Notes: generated by a model not told the origin, from the sequence alone. DNA of 64,000 nucleotides from Prevotella nigrescens (GCF_031191185.1 NZ_CP133465.1:1236001-1300000), one strand, 5' to 3'; counted from the first letter of the stretch, positions 8,518 to 17,925 are shown. Program-made: numbers and translations.

Positions 8518-9402
8518 ATGAATTATAAACTTATTGATGGAAAAGCCACCGCAACGGCTATTAAAAAGGAAATTGCGGAAGAAGTACGTAAAATTGTTGA
8601 GGCTGGTGGAAAACGACCACACCTTGCAGCTGTACTCGTTGGACACGATGGCGGAAGCGAAACTTATGTAAAAAACAAAGTGTTAGCTTGTGAAGCCTGC
8701 GGTTTTAAATCTTCGCTGATTCGTTTTGAAAGCGACGTTACAGAAGAGGAATTGCTCGCATGTGTGGACAAGTTAAATAACGACGATGATGTCGATGGAT
8801 TTATTATGCAGCTTCCATTGCCAAAACATATCGACGAACAAAAAATAATAATGGCAGTGGACTATCGTAAAGATGTAGATGGATTCCACCCAATTAATGT
8901 TGGCAGAATGTCCATTGGCTTACCATGCTTCATATCAGCAACACCATTAGGAATGCTAACCCTACTTCAGCACTATAATATTCCAACATCTGGGAAGAAA
9001 TGCGTTATCCTCGGAAGAAGCAATATTGTTGGCAAGCCAATGGCACAACTTATGATGCAAAAACAGTTCGGAGATGCTACAGTTACTGTGTGCCATTCAC
9101 ATTCAAAAACATTAAAAGAAGAGTGCTTGGCAGCCGATATTATTATAGCGGCTATTGGTAAACCTGAATTTGTTACAGCCGATATGGTAAAAGAAGGTGC
9201 TGTAATACTTGATGTAGGAACAACCCGTGTTCCCGATTCTTCTCGGGCAAGTGGTTTTCGATTGACAGGAGATGTAAAGTTCGATGAAGTTGCACCAAAA
9301 TGTTCTTATATAACGCCAGTTCCAGGTGGAGTAGGTCCAATGACAATATGTTCTTTAATGAAGAATACACTTGCTGCAGGAAAGAAAGAATACTATAAAT
9401 AG
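8518..9402 (+). CDS. folD: Methylenetetrahydrofolate dehydrogenase/cyclohydrolase
   Basis: This bifunctional cytosolic enzyme interconverts 5,10-methylene-, methenyl- and 10-formyl-THF for purine and formyl-Met synthesis. The catalytic region SETYVKNK includes the conserved Lys. QLPLPKHID, the Rossmann motif [13 protein letters not shown] and the C-terminal signature [15 protein letters not shown] are all present. The length of 294 residues is standard. It is probably co-transcribed with ffh. Confidence 0.96.
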   Translation: MNYKLIDGKATATAIKKEIAEEVRKIVEAGGKRPHLAAVLVGHDGGSETYVKNKVLACEACGFKSSLIRFESDVTEEELLACVDKLNNDDDVDGFIMQLPLPKHIDEQKIIMAVDYRKDVDGFHPINVGRMSIGLPCFISATPLGMLTLLQHYNIPTSGKKCVILGRSNIVGKPMAQLMMQKQFGDATVTVCHSHSKTLKEECLAADIIIAAIGKPEFVTADMVKEGAVILDVGTTRVPDSSRASGFRLTGDVKFDEVAPKCSYITPVPGGVGPMTICSLMKNTLAAGKKEYYK

Positions 9403-9503
9403 GAATTTTTCTAATGAAATAGATATAATTAAATAAAAACAACGCGAATAGATTTTGCCTAATAATTTATTATAAAACAACTATAAACGAAAGGAGGATT
9501 TTT

Positions 9504-9683
9504 ATGACTGCGGAAGATTTTTTCCGACAGGGCAATGAATACAGAAAGAAAGGCGATTTAAAGAAAGCAATGAATTGTTACTTAGAGGCAATAGAGCTCG
9601 ACCCAGAGTCTCCTGCCTTAGAAGCAAAGAAAATGTTAGAAGACATTTTCAATTTTTACAACAAGGACGCTTATAATCCTTAA
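9504..9683 (+). CDS. Small TPR-motif protein at the head of the kor cluster
   Basis: This 59-residue protein begins MTAEDFFRQGNEYRKKGD. It contains one clear TPR-like unit, with FFRQGNEYRKKGDLKKAMNC and YLEAIELDPESP as the two helices, and a short acidic helix after it. A strong ribosome site (aaaggagg) lies 7 bp before ATG 9504. It ends 13 bp before the ferredoxin gene, so it is in the same operon. A role in assembling or docking the oxidoreductase subunits is inference from position only. It is short enough to be missed by length cut-offs. Confidence 0.8.
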   Translation: MTAEDFFRQGNEYRKKGDLKKAMNCYLEAIELDPESPALEAKKMLEDIFNFYNKDAYNP

Positions 9684-9696
9684 AAATACAAGAACA

Positions 9697-9930
9697 ATGA
9701 GCAAGATTAAAGGAGCAATTGTCGTTAACACTGATAGATGTAAAGGCTGTCAATTGTGCATTATTGCCTGTCCTAAAGATGTAATTGACATGGCTCAAAA
9801 GCAAGTTAATGCCCATGGATATACATACGTAGAACCTGTACACGCTGATTTATGTGTTGGATGTGCAGCTTGTGCTGTAGTATGTCCTGATGGCTGTATC
9901 ACTGTATACAAAAAAAGAGTGGAGGAATAA
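9697..9930 (+). CDS. korD: 2-oxoacid:ferredoxin oxidoreductase ferredoxin subunit (delta)
   Basis: This 77-residue two-cluster [4Fe-4S] ferredoxin has CKGCQLCIIACPKD and CVGCAACAVVCPDG, both complete CxxCxxCxxxCP sites. It would carry electrons from the catalytic subunits encoded just downstream. It ends 2 bp before korA (GGAGGAATAAGAATG), so the ribosome site of korA is inside its last codons and translation is probably coupled. Confidence 0.92.
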   Translation: MSKIKGAIVVNTDRCKGCQLCIIACPKDVIDMAQKQVNAHGYTYVEPVHADLCVGCAACAVVCPDGCITVYKKRVEE

Positions 9931-9932
9931 GA

Positions 9933-11018
9933 ATGGCAGAACAAGAAGTAACATTAATGAAAGGCAACGAAGCCATAGCGCACGCTGCAATACGTTGTGG
10001 TGCAGATGGATATTTCGGCTATCCTATTACTCCGCAAAGTGAAATAATTGAAACATTAGCACTGTTGAAGCCATGGGAAACAACAGGTATGGTAGTTTTA
10101 CAAGCTGAAAGCGAAACCTCTTCTATCAATATGATATATGGAGGTGCTGGTGCTGGAAAACGAGTATTAACATCTTCATCTTCACCAGGTGTGGCTTTAA
10201 TGCAAGAAGGAATAAGCTATATGGCAGGTGCAGAACTTCCTGGTGTTTTTGTTAATGTACAACGTGGAGGACCAGGATTAGGTACAATTCAACCAAGCCA
10301 GAGTGATTATTTCCAAGCAACAAGAGGAGGAGGGAATGGAGACTATAATGTCATAGTATTAGCTCCTAATTCTGTTCAGGAAATGGCGGATTTTGTAGAT
10401 TTAGCTTTTGAATTAGCATTTAAGTATCGTAATCCTGCAATGATTCTTTCTGATGGGGTAATTGGTCAAATGATGGAAAAAGTAATTCTGCCTCCGATTA
10501 AACCACGTCGTACAGAAGAAGAAATAGAAAAAGAATGCCCATGGGCAAGTATGGGACGTAAGGGCGGACGTACTCCAAATATCATAACATCTCTCGAACT
10601 GAAATCTGAGGTGATGGAAAAAAGAAACCTGCACCTACAAGAGAAATATAAAAAAATAAAAGAAACAGAAACGCGCTTCGAAACAAGTCAATGTGAAGAT
10701 GCTGATTATCTGATAGTAAGTTTTGGTAGTGCTTCTCGTATAGGAGAAAAGGCTGTGGAATTAGCACGTGAACAGGGTTTAAAGGTTGGATTATTCCGTC
10801 CCATAACTCTGTGGCCATTCCCAAGTAAGGAGCTTGTTGAAATCTCTAAAGGAAAGAAAGGTATATTGGTAAGCGAAATTAATGCAGGACAAATGGTTCA
10901 AGATGTTAGACTTGCAATTGATGGAACACTACCAGTAGAACATTTTGGAAGATTGGGTGGTATAGTTCCAGAACCGGAAGAGATTGTTAAAGCACTAAAA
11001 GATAAACTCGTAAAATAA
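9933..11018 (+). CDS. korA: 2-oxoacid:ferredoxin oxidoreductase alpha subunit
   Basis: This is the pyrimidine-binding and C-terminal domain subunit of a thiamine-diphosphate 2-oxoacid oxidoreductase (POR/KGOR superfamily). It oxidatively decarboxylates a 2-oxoacid to the acyl-CoA while reducing ferredoxin. Visible signatures are GNEAIAHAAIRCGADGYFGY-PITPQSE at the N-terminus, SSSPGVALMQEGISYMAG, and QRGGPGLGT. The length of 361 residues fits KorA/VorB. Gene order D-A-B-C matches the four-subunit type. Whether 2-oxoglutarate or a branched-chain 2-oxoacid is the substrate cannot be read from sequence alone. Confidence 0.92.
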   Translation: MAEQEVTLMKGNEAIAHAAIRCGADGYFGYPITPQSEIIETLALLKPWETTGMVVLQAESETSSINMIYGGAGAGKRVLTSSSSPGVALMQEGISYMAGAELPGVFVNVQRGGPGLGTIQPSQSDYFQATRGGGNGDYNVIVLAPNSVQEMADFVDLAFELAFKYRNPAMILSDGVIGQMMEKVILPPIKPRRTEEEIEKECPWASMGRKGGRTPNIITSLELKSEVMEKRNLHLQEKYKKIKETETRFETSQCEDADYLIVSFGSASRIGEKAVELAREQGLKVGLFRPITLWPFPSKELVEISKGKKGILVSEINAGQMVQDVRLAIDGTLPVEHFGRLGGIVPEPEEIVKALKDKLVK

Positions 11019-11035
11019 AAACGGAGGAATGCCCA

Positions 11036-11806
11036 ATGGTAGAAAATAATATAATTTCACCTGAAAATTTGGTATACGAAAAACCCAAACTAATGAATGA
11101 CACGACAATGCATTATTGTCCAGGTTGTTCACATGGTGTTGTGCATAAGCTTGTCGCAGAGGTTATTGCCGATATGGGTATGGAAGAAAAAACAATTGGC
11201 GTAAGTCCAGTCGGTTGTGCTGTATTTGCTTATCGTTATCTTGATATTGATTGGCAAGAGGCTGCGCATGGAAGAGCGCCAGCTGTAGCTACAGCCATTA
11301 AACGACTTTGGCCAGACCGTTTGGTTTTTACTTATCAAGGAGATGGAGATTTAGCCTGTATAGGAACAGCTGAAACAATACATGCACTCAATAGAGGAGA
11401 AAATATAACAATCGTCTTCATAAATAATGCCATTTATGGTATGACTGGGGGACAAATGGCACCTACAACGCTGTTAGGGCAAAAGACGGCAACTTGTCCC
11501 TTTGGTCGAGTTCCAGATATACATGGTTATCCACTTAATATGACAGACTTAGCAAGTCGATTAGATGGAACTTGTTATGTTACTCGTCAAAGTGTTGATA
11601 CTGTCGCATCTATAAATAAAGCAAAAAAGGCTATTCGTAAAGCTTTCGAAGCGAGTATGCAAGGCAAAGGCAGTTCACTTGTTGAAATTGTAGCTACTTG
11701 TAACAGTGGATGGAAACTTAGTCCTGTAAAAGCTAATGAATGGATGCGTGAAAATATGTTCCCACATTATCAAAAGGGAGATCTTAAAGATGAAACGGGA
11801 ATGTAA
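11036..11806 (+). CDS. korB: 2-oxoacid:ferredoxin oxidoreductase beta subunit
   Basis: This is the thiamine-diphosphate-binding subunit. The TPP/Mg motif is intact: GDGDLACIGTAETIHALNRG followed by INNAIYGMTGGQ. An N-terminal YCPGCSHG carries Cys residues typical of the family's proximal cluster or CoA region. At 256 residues it is of normal size. An AGGAG site lies 17 bp after korA, and korC follows after 22 bp. Confidence 0.94.
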   Translation: MVENNIISPENLVYEKPKLMNDTTMHYCPGCSHGVVHKLVAEVIADMGMEEKTIGVSPVGCAVFAYRYLDIDWQEAAHGRAPAVATAIKRLWPDRLVFTYQGDGDLACIGTAETIHALNRGENITIVFINNAIYGMTGGQMAPTTLLGQKTATCPFGRVPDIHGYPLNMTDLASRLDGTCYVTRQSVDTVASINKAKKAIRKAFEASMQGKGSSLVEIVATCNSGWKLSPVKANEWMRENMFPHYQKGDLKDETGM

Positions 11807-11828
11807 CTTAATTTAAAGCATTCACATT

Positions 11829-12374
11829 ATGAAGAAAGAAATAATAATTAGCGGTTTTGGAGGACAAGGTGTTCTCTCCATGGGAAAGATACTGGCTTAC
11901 TCAGGACTTATGGAAGATAAGGAAGTAACATGGATGCCTGCTTACGGACCTGAACAACGTGGCGGAACAGCCAATGTTACAGTAATCGTAAGTGATGAAC
12001 GTATTTCGTCTCCAATCTTGAGTAAATATGATGTAGCAATTGTGTTAAACCAACCTTCGCTCGAAAAGTTTGAGCCAAAGCTTAAACCAGGTGGAATACT
12101 TATATATGATGGCTTCGGAATAGGAACGCCACCTACTCGATCTGATATAAAGGTTTATCGTATTGATGCAATGAACAAGGCAGCCGAGATGAAAAACTCG
12201 AAAGTGTTTAACATGATAGTACTCGGTGGATTACTCAAAGTTTGCCCTGTCGTGAGTTTAGATGGTTTAAATAAGGCTTTGTTTAAAACTTTACCTGAGC
12301 GTCATCACCATCTTATACCTTTGAATATGGAGGCAGTAGAATCTGGTGGAAGTATCATTCAAGAAATTAAATAA
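11829..12374 (+). CDS. korC: 2-oxoacid:ferredoxin oxidoreductase gamma subunit
   Basis: This 181-residue subunit of the POR gamma family begins EIIISGFGGQGVLSMGKILA, the typical start. It continues PAYGPEQRGGTANVTV. In this enzyme family the gamma domain helps bind CoA. It is the last gene of the five-gene cluster; a strong terminator follows at 12404. Confidence 0.94.
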   Translation: MKKEIIISGFGGQGVLSMGKILAYSGLMEDKEVTWMPAYGPEQRGGTANVTVIVSDERISSPILSKYDVAIVLNQPSLEKFEPKLKPGGILIYDGFGIGTPPTRSDIKVYRIDAMNKAAEMKNSKVFNMIVLGGLLKVCPVVSLDGLNKALFKTLPERHHHLIPLNMEAVESGGSIIQEIK

Positions 12375-12403
12375 TAGGATATATAATTTCAAAAGACGTA
12401 AAG

Positions 12404-12435
12404 GAGATTTGTAGAAGTTCTGCAAATCTCTTTTT
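12404..12435 (+). terminator. Terminator of the kor operon
   Basis: A stem of about 12 bp (GAGATTTGTAGA with TCTGCAAATCTC) has a 3-base loop and is followed by TTTTT. Confidence 0.88.
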
Positions 12436-12437
12436 CT

Positions 12438-12586
12438 ATGGTCATAATGATATCAAAAGATACCCTATAGAGAATATGCCCCCATCTACTGCCTTAGTTC
12501 ATGATGGTAAGGGCAAAGAGGAAGATTATTATTCCTCAAATAATCTTACAGATAGAATGAAAATGAGTTTTTTAATATCCTTATAA
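12438..12586 (+). pseudogene. Possible remnant of a coding sequence
   Basis: One frame reads YGHNDIKRYPIEN, then MPPSTALVHDGKGKEED and YYSSNNLTDRMKMSFL before a TAA at 12584. The frame has no start codon with a ribosome site and begins directly at the kor terminator. The composition looks protein-like, but I do not recognise the family. The rest of the gap to 12701 shows nothing further. Confidence 0.3.
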
Positions 12587-12701
12587 TGTTTAGAACCAGT
12601 TTTATTGCTACTTAAAAAATAGATAAATAAATGTAGTTTTTGGCAAATTGACCATGCACGACATAAAAAATTGGTTTTTTACGCACTTTTTGGGGAAAAT
12701 A

Positions 12702-12733
12702 TTTGGTTATATGCATATTTTTCTATTACTTTG
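12702..12733 (+). promoter_or_regulatory. Promoter of ompA
   Basis: A TTTG at 12702 lies 21 bp before TACTTTG (12727), a -7 box one base shorter than consensus. The leader is about 45 nt. Confidence 0.5.
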
Positions 12734-12784
12734 CACCGTAATATAAAATTTTATTTAAAAGGGTATTAATAAATTTTCAGAGAA

Positions 12785-13936
12785 ATGAAAAAGTTAGGTT
12801 TATTGTTCGCTGCCTCAATATTCGCAGCATCTGCATCTGCACAGACAGTTGCAGAAAGTAAGACTTTCGACAACATTTACATTGGAATTAATGGTGGTGT
12901 CGCTACTAAGACAACTGGACACAAATGGTTGAGTGATTTAAACTCAAATGCCGGTCTCCGTCTTGGTCGTTATTTTACTCCTGTATTTGGTTTAGCTGTT
13001 GAGGGAAATGCTTATTTCTCTAACAAACCTTGGCATTCAACTGGTACTGTTGTACGTGCTACAAATGTTAGCTTACTTGGTACTGTAAACTTGAGCAATT
13101 GGTTTGGTGGTTACAAGGGTGAACCTCGTGTATTCGAAGTTAGTGCTCTTTACGGTCTTGGCTGGATGCATGTATTCACAAACAACAAACAGTTTGAAAA
13201 AGACACAGAATATCAGCGCAATCGTATGACTTCTAAAGCTGCTCTTAACTTTGCATTCAACTTTGGTGCTGAGAAACAATGGCAGATTTATGTTGAGCCA
13301 TCTATCAACTTTGCTTTCTTGGGTCAAGCTACAAAGAAGATGGATGTTATCGATCCAGCTCATCCAGCAAATCCAAAACGTGTTGATTATGCAGTAGACT
13401 ATCGTTACAAGGCATCAACTAATGCAGGTCAGCCCGCTTACAATATCAACAATTCATTCGTTCAGTTGAATGCTGGTATCATTTACAAGTTCAAGAACTC
13501 TAACGGTACACACAACTTTACAATTGTAACTCCACGTGATCAAGCTGAAATTGATGCACTTAATGCACAGATTAATGAACTTCGTAACCGTAAGCCAGAA
13601 GTTATCACTAAAGAAGTTGAAGTTGTTAAGGAAGTACCTGCAGTTAAGGAATTCACAGTTTCTGACCTCGTATTCGTAACATTCGCTCAAGGTAAGTACA
13701 ATCTGACAAAAGAAGCAAAAGCTGCTCTCGATAATATTAAAGAAGGTAGCCATGTTCAAGTTGTTGGTACTGCTTCTCCAGAAGGTTCTGCAGCACTCAA
13801 CCAGAAGTTATCTGAAAAACGTGCGACAGTAGTTGCTAACTACCTTTCTGGTCGTGGCGTAATTGTAGACGAAGCTACTGGTAAGGGTGTTCAAGGTGTA
13901 ACTTCTAACCGTCTTGCAGTTGTTTACGTAAAATAA
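12785..13936 (+). CDS. OmpA/OprF-like major outer membrane protein
   Basis: A signal peptide (MKKLGLLFAASIFAASASAQ) is followed by a region of alternating aromatic strands to about residue 245, typical of an 8-stranded barrel. A coil/hinge follows with EVEVVKEVPAVKE. The last 110 residues are an OmpA-like peptidoglycan-binding domain (FTVSDLVFVTFAQGKYNL, VVGTASPEGSAALNQKLSEKR). It would anchor the outer membrane to peptidoglycan. Codon use is biased to a small set, as in highly expressed genes. The gene is monocistronic, with its own promoter and terminator. Confidence 0.92.
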   Translation: MKKLGLLFAASIFAASASAQTVAESKTFDNIYIGINGGVATKTTGHKWLSDLNSNAGLRLGRYFTPVFGLAVEGNAYFSNKPWHSTGTVVRATNVSLLGTVNLSNWFGGYKGEPRVFEVSALYGLGWMHVFTNNKQFEKDTEYQRNRMTSKAALNFAFNFGAEKQWQIYVEPSINFAFLGQATKKMDVIDPAHPANPKRVDYAVDYRYKASTNAGQPAYNINNSFVQLNAGIIYKFKNSNGTHNFTIVTPRDQAEIDALNAQINELRNRKPEVITKEVEVVKEVPAVKEFTVSDLVFVTFAQGKYNLTKEAKAALDNIKEGSHVQVVGTASPEGSAALNQKLSEKRATVVANYLSGRGVIVDEATGKGVQGVTSNRLAVVYVK

Positions 13937-13975
13937 GCAAATAAATAAAATAATTAAATTTTAGATTACACAATT

Positions 13976-14006
13976 AATCCTCAGTACGAAAGTACTGGGG
14001 ATTTTT
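13976..14006 (+). terminator. Terminator of ompA
   Basis: AATCCTCAGTAC and GTACTGGGGATT pair over 12 bp with one G-T wobble, closed by the stable GAAA tetraloop and followed by T5. Confidence 0.92.
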
Positions 14007-14074
14007 GTTTTACATAGTGGCTGATAAAACTATCTAAACTATGTATAATAATGGTTGCGATTAAAATCTCCAAA

Positions 14075-14130
14075 TTTTATAATTATAAAAATGAAATCTG
14101 TAATTATAAAATAAGATTTTATTATTATAT
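14075..14130. repeat. AT-rich intergenic repeat
   Basis: Two TAATTATAAAA blocks lie 22 bp apart. On the minus strand the segment reads ttataattacagattt, identical to 16 bases of the loop and arm of the inverted repeat at 20776-20791. The 13937-14324 gap holds nothing else except the ompA terminator. Confidence 0.5.
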
Positions 14131-14324
14131 TTTTACTGAAACCTAATTCTCTTTTTGCTGGCTTTTATTTAGCACGAATATATTTTTTATAAAATCATCT
14201 TCTCTATTCTTCTATAGTTTCTATGTTAGTGTGATCCATAATCTTGTTTAAATAGATTATTTTTAATTTTTCGTATAAGATTAAATTAATATATACGCTA
14301 TGCAAATTTTCATAAGAATATCAT

Positions 14325-14332
14325 TATTTTTG
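14325..14332 (+). promoter_or_regulatory. -7 box of the acyl-ACP thioesterase gene
   Basis: TATTTTTG lies 30 bp before ATG 14363 and inside any longer frame starting at 14300. It therefore decides for the 14363 start. Confidence 0.55.
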
Positions 14333-14362
14333 CAAGAGTATATAATTAATAGAATATCGGAT

Positions 14363-15133
14363 ATGAATAACTTACCAAAGATAGGCAAATATCATTTTGT
14401 TGCAGAGCCGTTTCATTGTGATTTCACAAAGCGTTTATTTATTGGGCATTTAGGAAATAATCTTCTAAATGCGGCCGACTTCCATAGTAATGACAGGGGA
14501 TACGGAGTAAACTATTTAAACACAATAAATAAGACATGGGTACTAAGTAGGCTTTCTATAGAATTAGAGAGAATGCCTGCCATTTATGAAAATTTTATTG
14601 TGGAAACCTGGATAGATAGCGTGATGCGTTACTTTACCAATCGTAATTTTAAGATAGCAGACGATGAAGGACGTGTGTATGGATATGGAAAAAGCATTTG
14701 GGCTATGATTGATACAGCTACGCGACAACCTGTAGATATTCTGAAAACAAATGGTGAAACCATTTCTAAATATTTAGAAACTGAGTATGTAAATCCGATA
14801 AGAAAGTCTCCGAGGGTGAAATTGGATACAGATTTAAAACTTCAGAAGTCTATACTTGCTACTTATAGTGATATTGATATTAATGGACACGTGAATTCGA
14901 TAAAATATATAGAGCACATATTAGATCTTTTTCCTCTCGACCAGTACAAAAAGTACAGGATAAAGAAGTTCGATATTGCCTATATAATGGAATCGTATAA
15001 TAATGAGAAGTTAAACTTCTATACCGATATAGATAGTATAACCGAATGTAATAATACAGTGTTTATTAGAGTTACAAAATCGGGTTCTGAAGATGAAAAA
15101 GAAGTGTGCCGATGCCAAATCACATTTGGTTAA
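14363..15133 (+). CDS. Acyl-ACP thioesterase
   Basis: This cytosolic hotdog-fold enzyme would hydrolyse acyl-ACP to free fatty acid (PF01643 family). The N-terminal hotdog begins KIGKYHFVAEPFHCDFTKRL. A second repeat holds YSDIDINGHVNSIKYIEHIL, whose D-x-N-x-H-V-N pattern is the catalytic/substrate site of the family. The length of 256 residues is standard. An in-frame ATG at 14300 would add 21 residues, but the promoter box lies within that extension. It is monocistronic. Confidence 0.88.
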   Translation: MNNLPKIGKYHFVAEPFHCDFTKRLFIGHLGNNLLNAADFHSNDRGYGVNYLNTINKTWVLSRLSIELERMPAIYENFIVETWIDSVMRYFTNRNFKIADDEGRVYGYGKSIWAMIDTATRQPVDILKTNGETISKYLETEYVNPIRKSPRVKLDTDLKLQKSILATYSDIDINGHVNSIKYIEHILDLFPLDQYKKYRIKKFDIAYIMESYNNEKLNFYTDIDSITECNNTVFIRVTKSGSEDEKEVCRCQITFG

Positions 15134-15287
15134 ATAAAAGTGTATAGAAAGGGAAGATAAATATAATAACTTGTCAATATTCATTTGGATTGCATATATG
15201 CAAAAGAGAAATGTGTGTTCACAAAAAGTCTTTCAATGAATTTATTATAAAATAATGCGAAAAAATCGCAATAAAGCATTTGGAATT

Positions 15288-15318
15288 TTTGTATTTCCCC
15301 AATTATTCATTATATTTG
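15288..15318 (+). promoter_or_regulatory. Promoter of tkt
   Basis: TTTG (15288-15291) and TATATTTG (15311-15318) are spaced 19 bp, 36 bp before the ATG. Confidence 0.7.
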
Positions 15319-15354
15319 CAAATAGAATAAATACACATTATTAATCTAAATTTT

Positions 15355-17370
15355 ATGAACGACAACAAAGTTATGGACCGCGCAGCGGACAATATCAGAA
15401 TTCTTGCAGCTTCCATGGTGGAAAAAGCTAAGTCTGGACACCCTGGAGGAGCTATGGGAGGAGCTGATTTTATAAACGTTCTTTTCTCAGAATATCTGAT
15501 ATTTGACCCAGAACAACCAGATTGGGCAGGTCGAGATAGATTTTTTTTAGATCCTGGACACATGTCTCCAATGTTGTATGCGGCGTTAGCACTTCAAAAT
15601 AAATTCACAATAAACGAATTGAAGGATTTTCGTCAATGGGGTTCTCCAACTCCGGGACATCCTGAGCGAGATGTTAAACGAGGAATTGAGAATACATCAG
15701 GACCATTAGGACAAGGGCATGCTTTTGCTGCAGGAGCTGCTATTGCAGAAAAATTTCTTGAAGCCCGATTAGGCAAAGAAGTTATGCAACATAAAATTTA
15801 TGCCTATATTTCTGATGGTGGTATTCAGGAAGAAATTTCGCAAGGGGTAGGGCGCATAGCTGGCAATTTAGGTTTGAACAATCTAATAATGTTCTATGAT
15901 GCCAATAATGTTCAATTGTCTACCAAGTGCGATGAAGTAATGAACGAAGATACTGCTGCTAAATATAAGGCATGGGGTTGGAATGTTCTAACTTGTAATG
16001 GCAACAATGTAGATGAAATTAGGAAGGCACTTGATGCAGCATTAACCGAAAAAGAACGCCCGACCCTTATTATAGGAAAAACAATTATGGCTAAAGGTGC
16101 ACTTATGGCCGATGGGACAAGTTATGAACACAGTATAAAAACACATGGTGCACCACTTGGTGGAGATGCATATATAAATACTGTCAAAAACTTAGGTGGT
16201 GATATTGACAATCCGTTTAAGATTTTTCCAGAAGTAGCTGAGCTTTATGCTAACCGTTTAAAAAAGTTGAAAGAAATTGTGGCTAAGCGTCATGCAGATG
16301 AGCAAGAATGGGAAAAATCTAATCCTGAAAAGGCTGTTTTATATAAAGAATGGTTTAGTGGTAAAGCACCAAAAATCGATTGGACGGTCATAGAACAAAA
16401 GAAAGATATAGCTACACGTGCAGCAAGTGCAACTTGTTTGGGTCTGCTTGCAGAACAAGTTCCTAATATGATATGTTCATCTGCCGACCTTTCTAATTCG
16501 GATAAGACTGATGGATTTTTGAAAAAGACGAAAGATATTGTACGCAACGACTTCTCTGGTGCATTCTTTCAGGCAGGTGTTAGTGAATTGACAATGGCAT
16601 GTATGTGTATTGGCATGATGTTGCATGGTGGAGTTATTACTGCAATGGGAACTTTCTTTGTTTTCTCAGACTATATGAAACCTGCTGTTCGTCTTGCTGC
16701 ATTAATGCAAATACCAGTGAAATTTATTTGGAGCCATGATGCTTTCCGCGTAGGCGAAGATGGACCAACACATGAACCTGTTGAACAAGAAGCACAAATT
16801 AGATTAATGGAAAAGCTTCAGAACCATGCCGGAAAAGATGCTTTACGTGTTTTCCGCCCTGCCGATTCAGAAGAAACAACTATTTGTTGGGAAATGGCTA
16901 TGGCTAATATAGATACTCCCACAGCTTTAATACTTTCACGCCAGAATGTAACCAATCTTCCTGAAGGTAATAACTACGAATTGGTACGAAAAGGTGCATA
17001 TATAGTAAAAGGTTCAGATGAGAACTATGATGTAATTCTTGTTGCAAGTGGGTCAGAAGTTTCAACTTGTATTGCTGGAGCTGAACTTTTAAGAGTCGAA
17101 GGAGTGAAAGTACGCATTGTAAGTGTTCCATCAGAAGGTTTGTTCCGTCGTCAATCAGAAGAATATCAAGAAAGTGTTCTTCCAAAGAATGCGAGAATTT
17201 TCGGTTTGACAGCAGGACATCCTGTAACACTTCAAGGACTGGTTGGTGCAAATGGTACTGTTTATGGTCTGAATAGTTTTGGTTTTTCAGCTCCATACAA
17301 AGTTCTTGATGAGAAATTGGGCTTTACTGCTCAGAATGTTTATGAACAAGTTAAATTATTTTTAGCATAA
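15355..17370 (+). CDS. tkt: Transketolase
   Basis: This thiamine-diphosphate enzyme of the non-oxidative pentose phosphate pathway moves two-carbon units between sugar phosphates. The N-terminal domain shows KSGHPGGAMGGADF, GPLGQGHAFAAGAA and the TPP motif region SDGGIQEEISQGVGRIAGNL. The pyrimidine domain shows SHDAFRVGEDGPTHEPVEQ. At 671 residues it is full length. The neighbouring rpiB acts in the same pathway, and a 27-bp hairpin separates the two. Confidence 0.96.
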   Translation: MNDNKVMDRAADNIRILAASMVEKAKSGHPGGAMGGADFINVLFSEYLIFDPEQPDWAGRDRFFLDPGHMSPMLYAALALQNKFTINELKDFRQWGSPTPGHPERDVKRGIENTSGPLGQGHAFAAGAAIAEKFLEARLGKEVMQHKIYAYISDGGIQEEISQGVGRIAGNLGLNNLIMFYDANNVQLSTKCDEVMNEDTAAKYKAWGWNVLTCNGNNVDEIRKALDAALTEKERPTLIIGKTIMAKGALMADGTSYEHSIKTHGAPLGGDAYINTVKNLGGDIDNPFKIFPEVAELYANRLKKLKEIVAKRHADEQEWEKSNPEKAVLYKEWFSGKAPKIDWTVIEQKKDIATRAASATCLGLLAEQVPNMICSSADLSNSDKTDGFLKKTKDIVRNDFSGAFFQAGVSELTMACMCIGMMLHGGVITAMGTFFVFSDYMKPAVRLAALMQIPVKFIWSHDAFRVGEDGPTHEPVEQEAQIRLMEKLQNHAGKDALRVFRPADSEETTICWEMAMANIDTPTALILSRQNVTNLPEGNNYELVRKGAYIVKGSDENYDVILVASGSEVSTCIAGAELLRVEGVKVRIVSVPSEGLFRRQSEEYQESVLPKNARIFGLTAGHPVTLQGLVGANGTVYGLNSFGFSAPYKVLDEKLGFTAQNVYEQVKLFLA

Positions 17371-17378
17371 TACTAACC

Positions 17379-17405
17379 GAGCCTTGCAGAATTTCTGTGA
17401 GGCTC
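17379..17405 (+). promoter_or_regulatory. Intercistronic hairpin between tkt and rpiB
   Basis: GAGCCT-t-GCAGA pairs with TCTGT-g-AGGCTC around a 3-base loop. There is no U tract, so RNA processing or stabilisation is likelier than termination. Confidence 0.6.
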
Positions 17406-17423
17406 CTAACGACTTTAACGCTT

Positions 17424-17867
17424 ATGGAAATTAAAACAGTAGGTATTGCCTGCGATCACGCTGGCTTTCCATTAAAAAAATTTGTTATTCAGTATCTTGA
17501 AGAACATAAACTGCCTTATAAAGATTTTGGTTGCAACAGCGACTTAAGTTGTGATTATCCAGACTATGCTCACCCACTGGCAGAAGCGCTTTCAAACGGA
17601 GAAGTATATCCTGCCATTGCTATTTGTGGTAGTGGTGAAGGTATGACAATTACACTTAATAAGCATGAAGGAGTAAGAGCAGGTTTGGCTTGGAATAAGG
17701 ATGTTGCAGAACTTATTCGCCAACACAACGATGCAAATGCGCTTGTTTTGCCAGGTCGTTTTGTTGATAATAAGACTGCTGCGAAGATAATGGATGCTTT
17801 TTTCAAGGCAACTTTCGAAGGTGGGCGTCATGAACGGCGTGTGCAGAAGATTGATATTGCAAAATAA
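17424..17867 (+). CDS. rpiB: Ribose-5-phosphate isomerase B
   Basis: This enzyme interconverts ribulose-5-P and ribose-5-P. The N-terminal GIACDHAGFPLK and the active-site segment AICGSGEGMTITLNK, with its catalytic Cys, identify the RpiB/LacAB family. ATG 17424 (MEIKTVGIACDH) matches the family start; the longer frame from 17397 runs through the intercistronic hairpin. The protein is 147 residues. No clear ribosome site is visible, so translation may depend on the upstream tkt message. Confidence 0.94.
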   Translation: MEIKTVGIACDHAGFPLKKFVIQYLEEHKLPYKDFGCNSDLSCDYPDYAHPLAEALSNGEVYPAIAICGSGEGMTITLNKHEGVRAGLAWNKDVAELIRQHNDANALVLPGRFVDNKTAAKIMDAFFKATFEGGRHERRVQKIDIAK

Positions 17868-17887
17868 GAAGCTGTGTTAGTAATTTT

Positions 17888-17925
17888 AAAAAGAGAGTTT
17901 CTTCCAATTAGAAACTCTCTTTTTT
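17888..17925. terminator. Bidirectional terminator between rpiB and pyk
   Basis: A 13-15 bp perfect stem (AAAAAGAGAGTTTCT with AGAAACTCTCTTTTT) has A and T runs on both sides and serves the two convergent genes. Confidence 0.92.
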
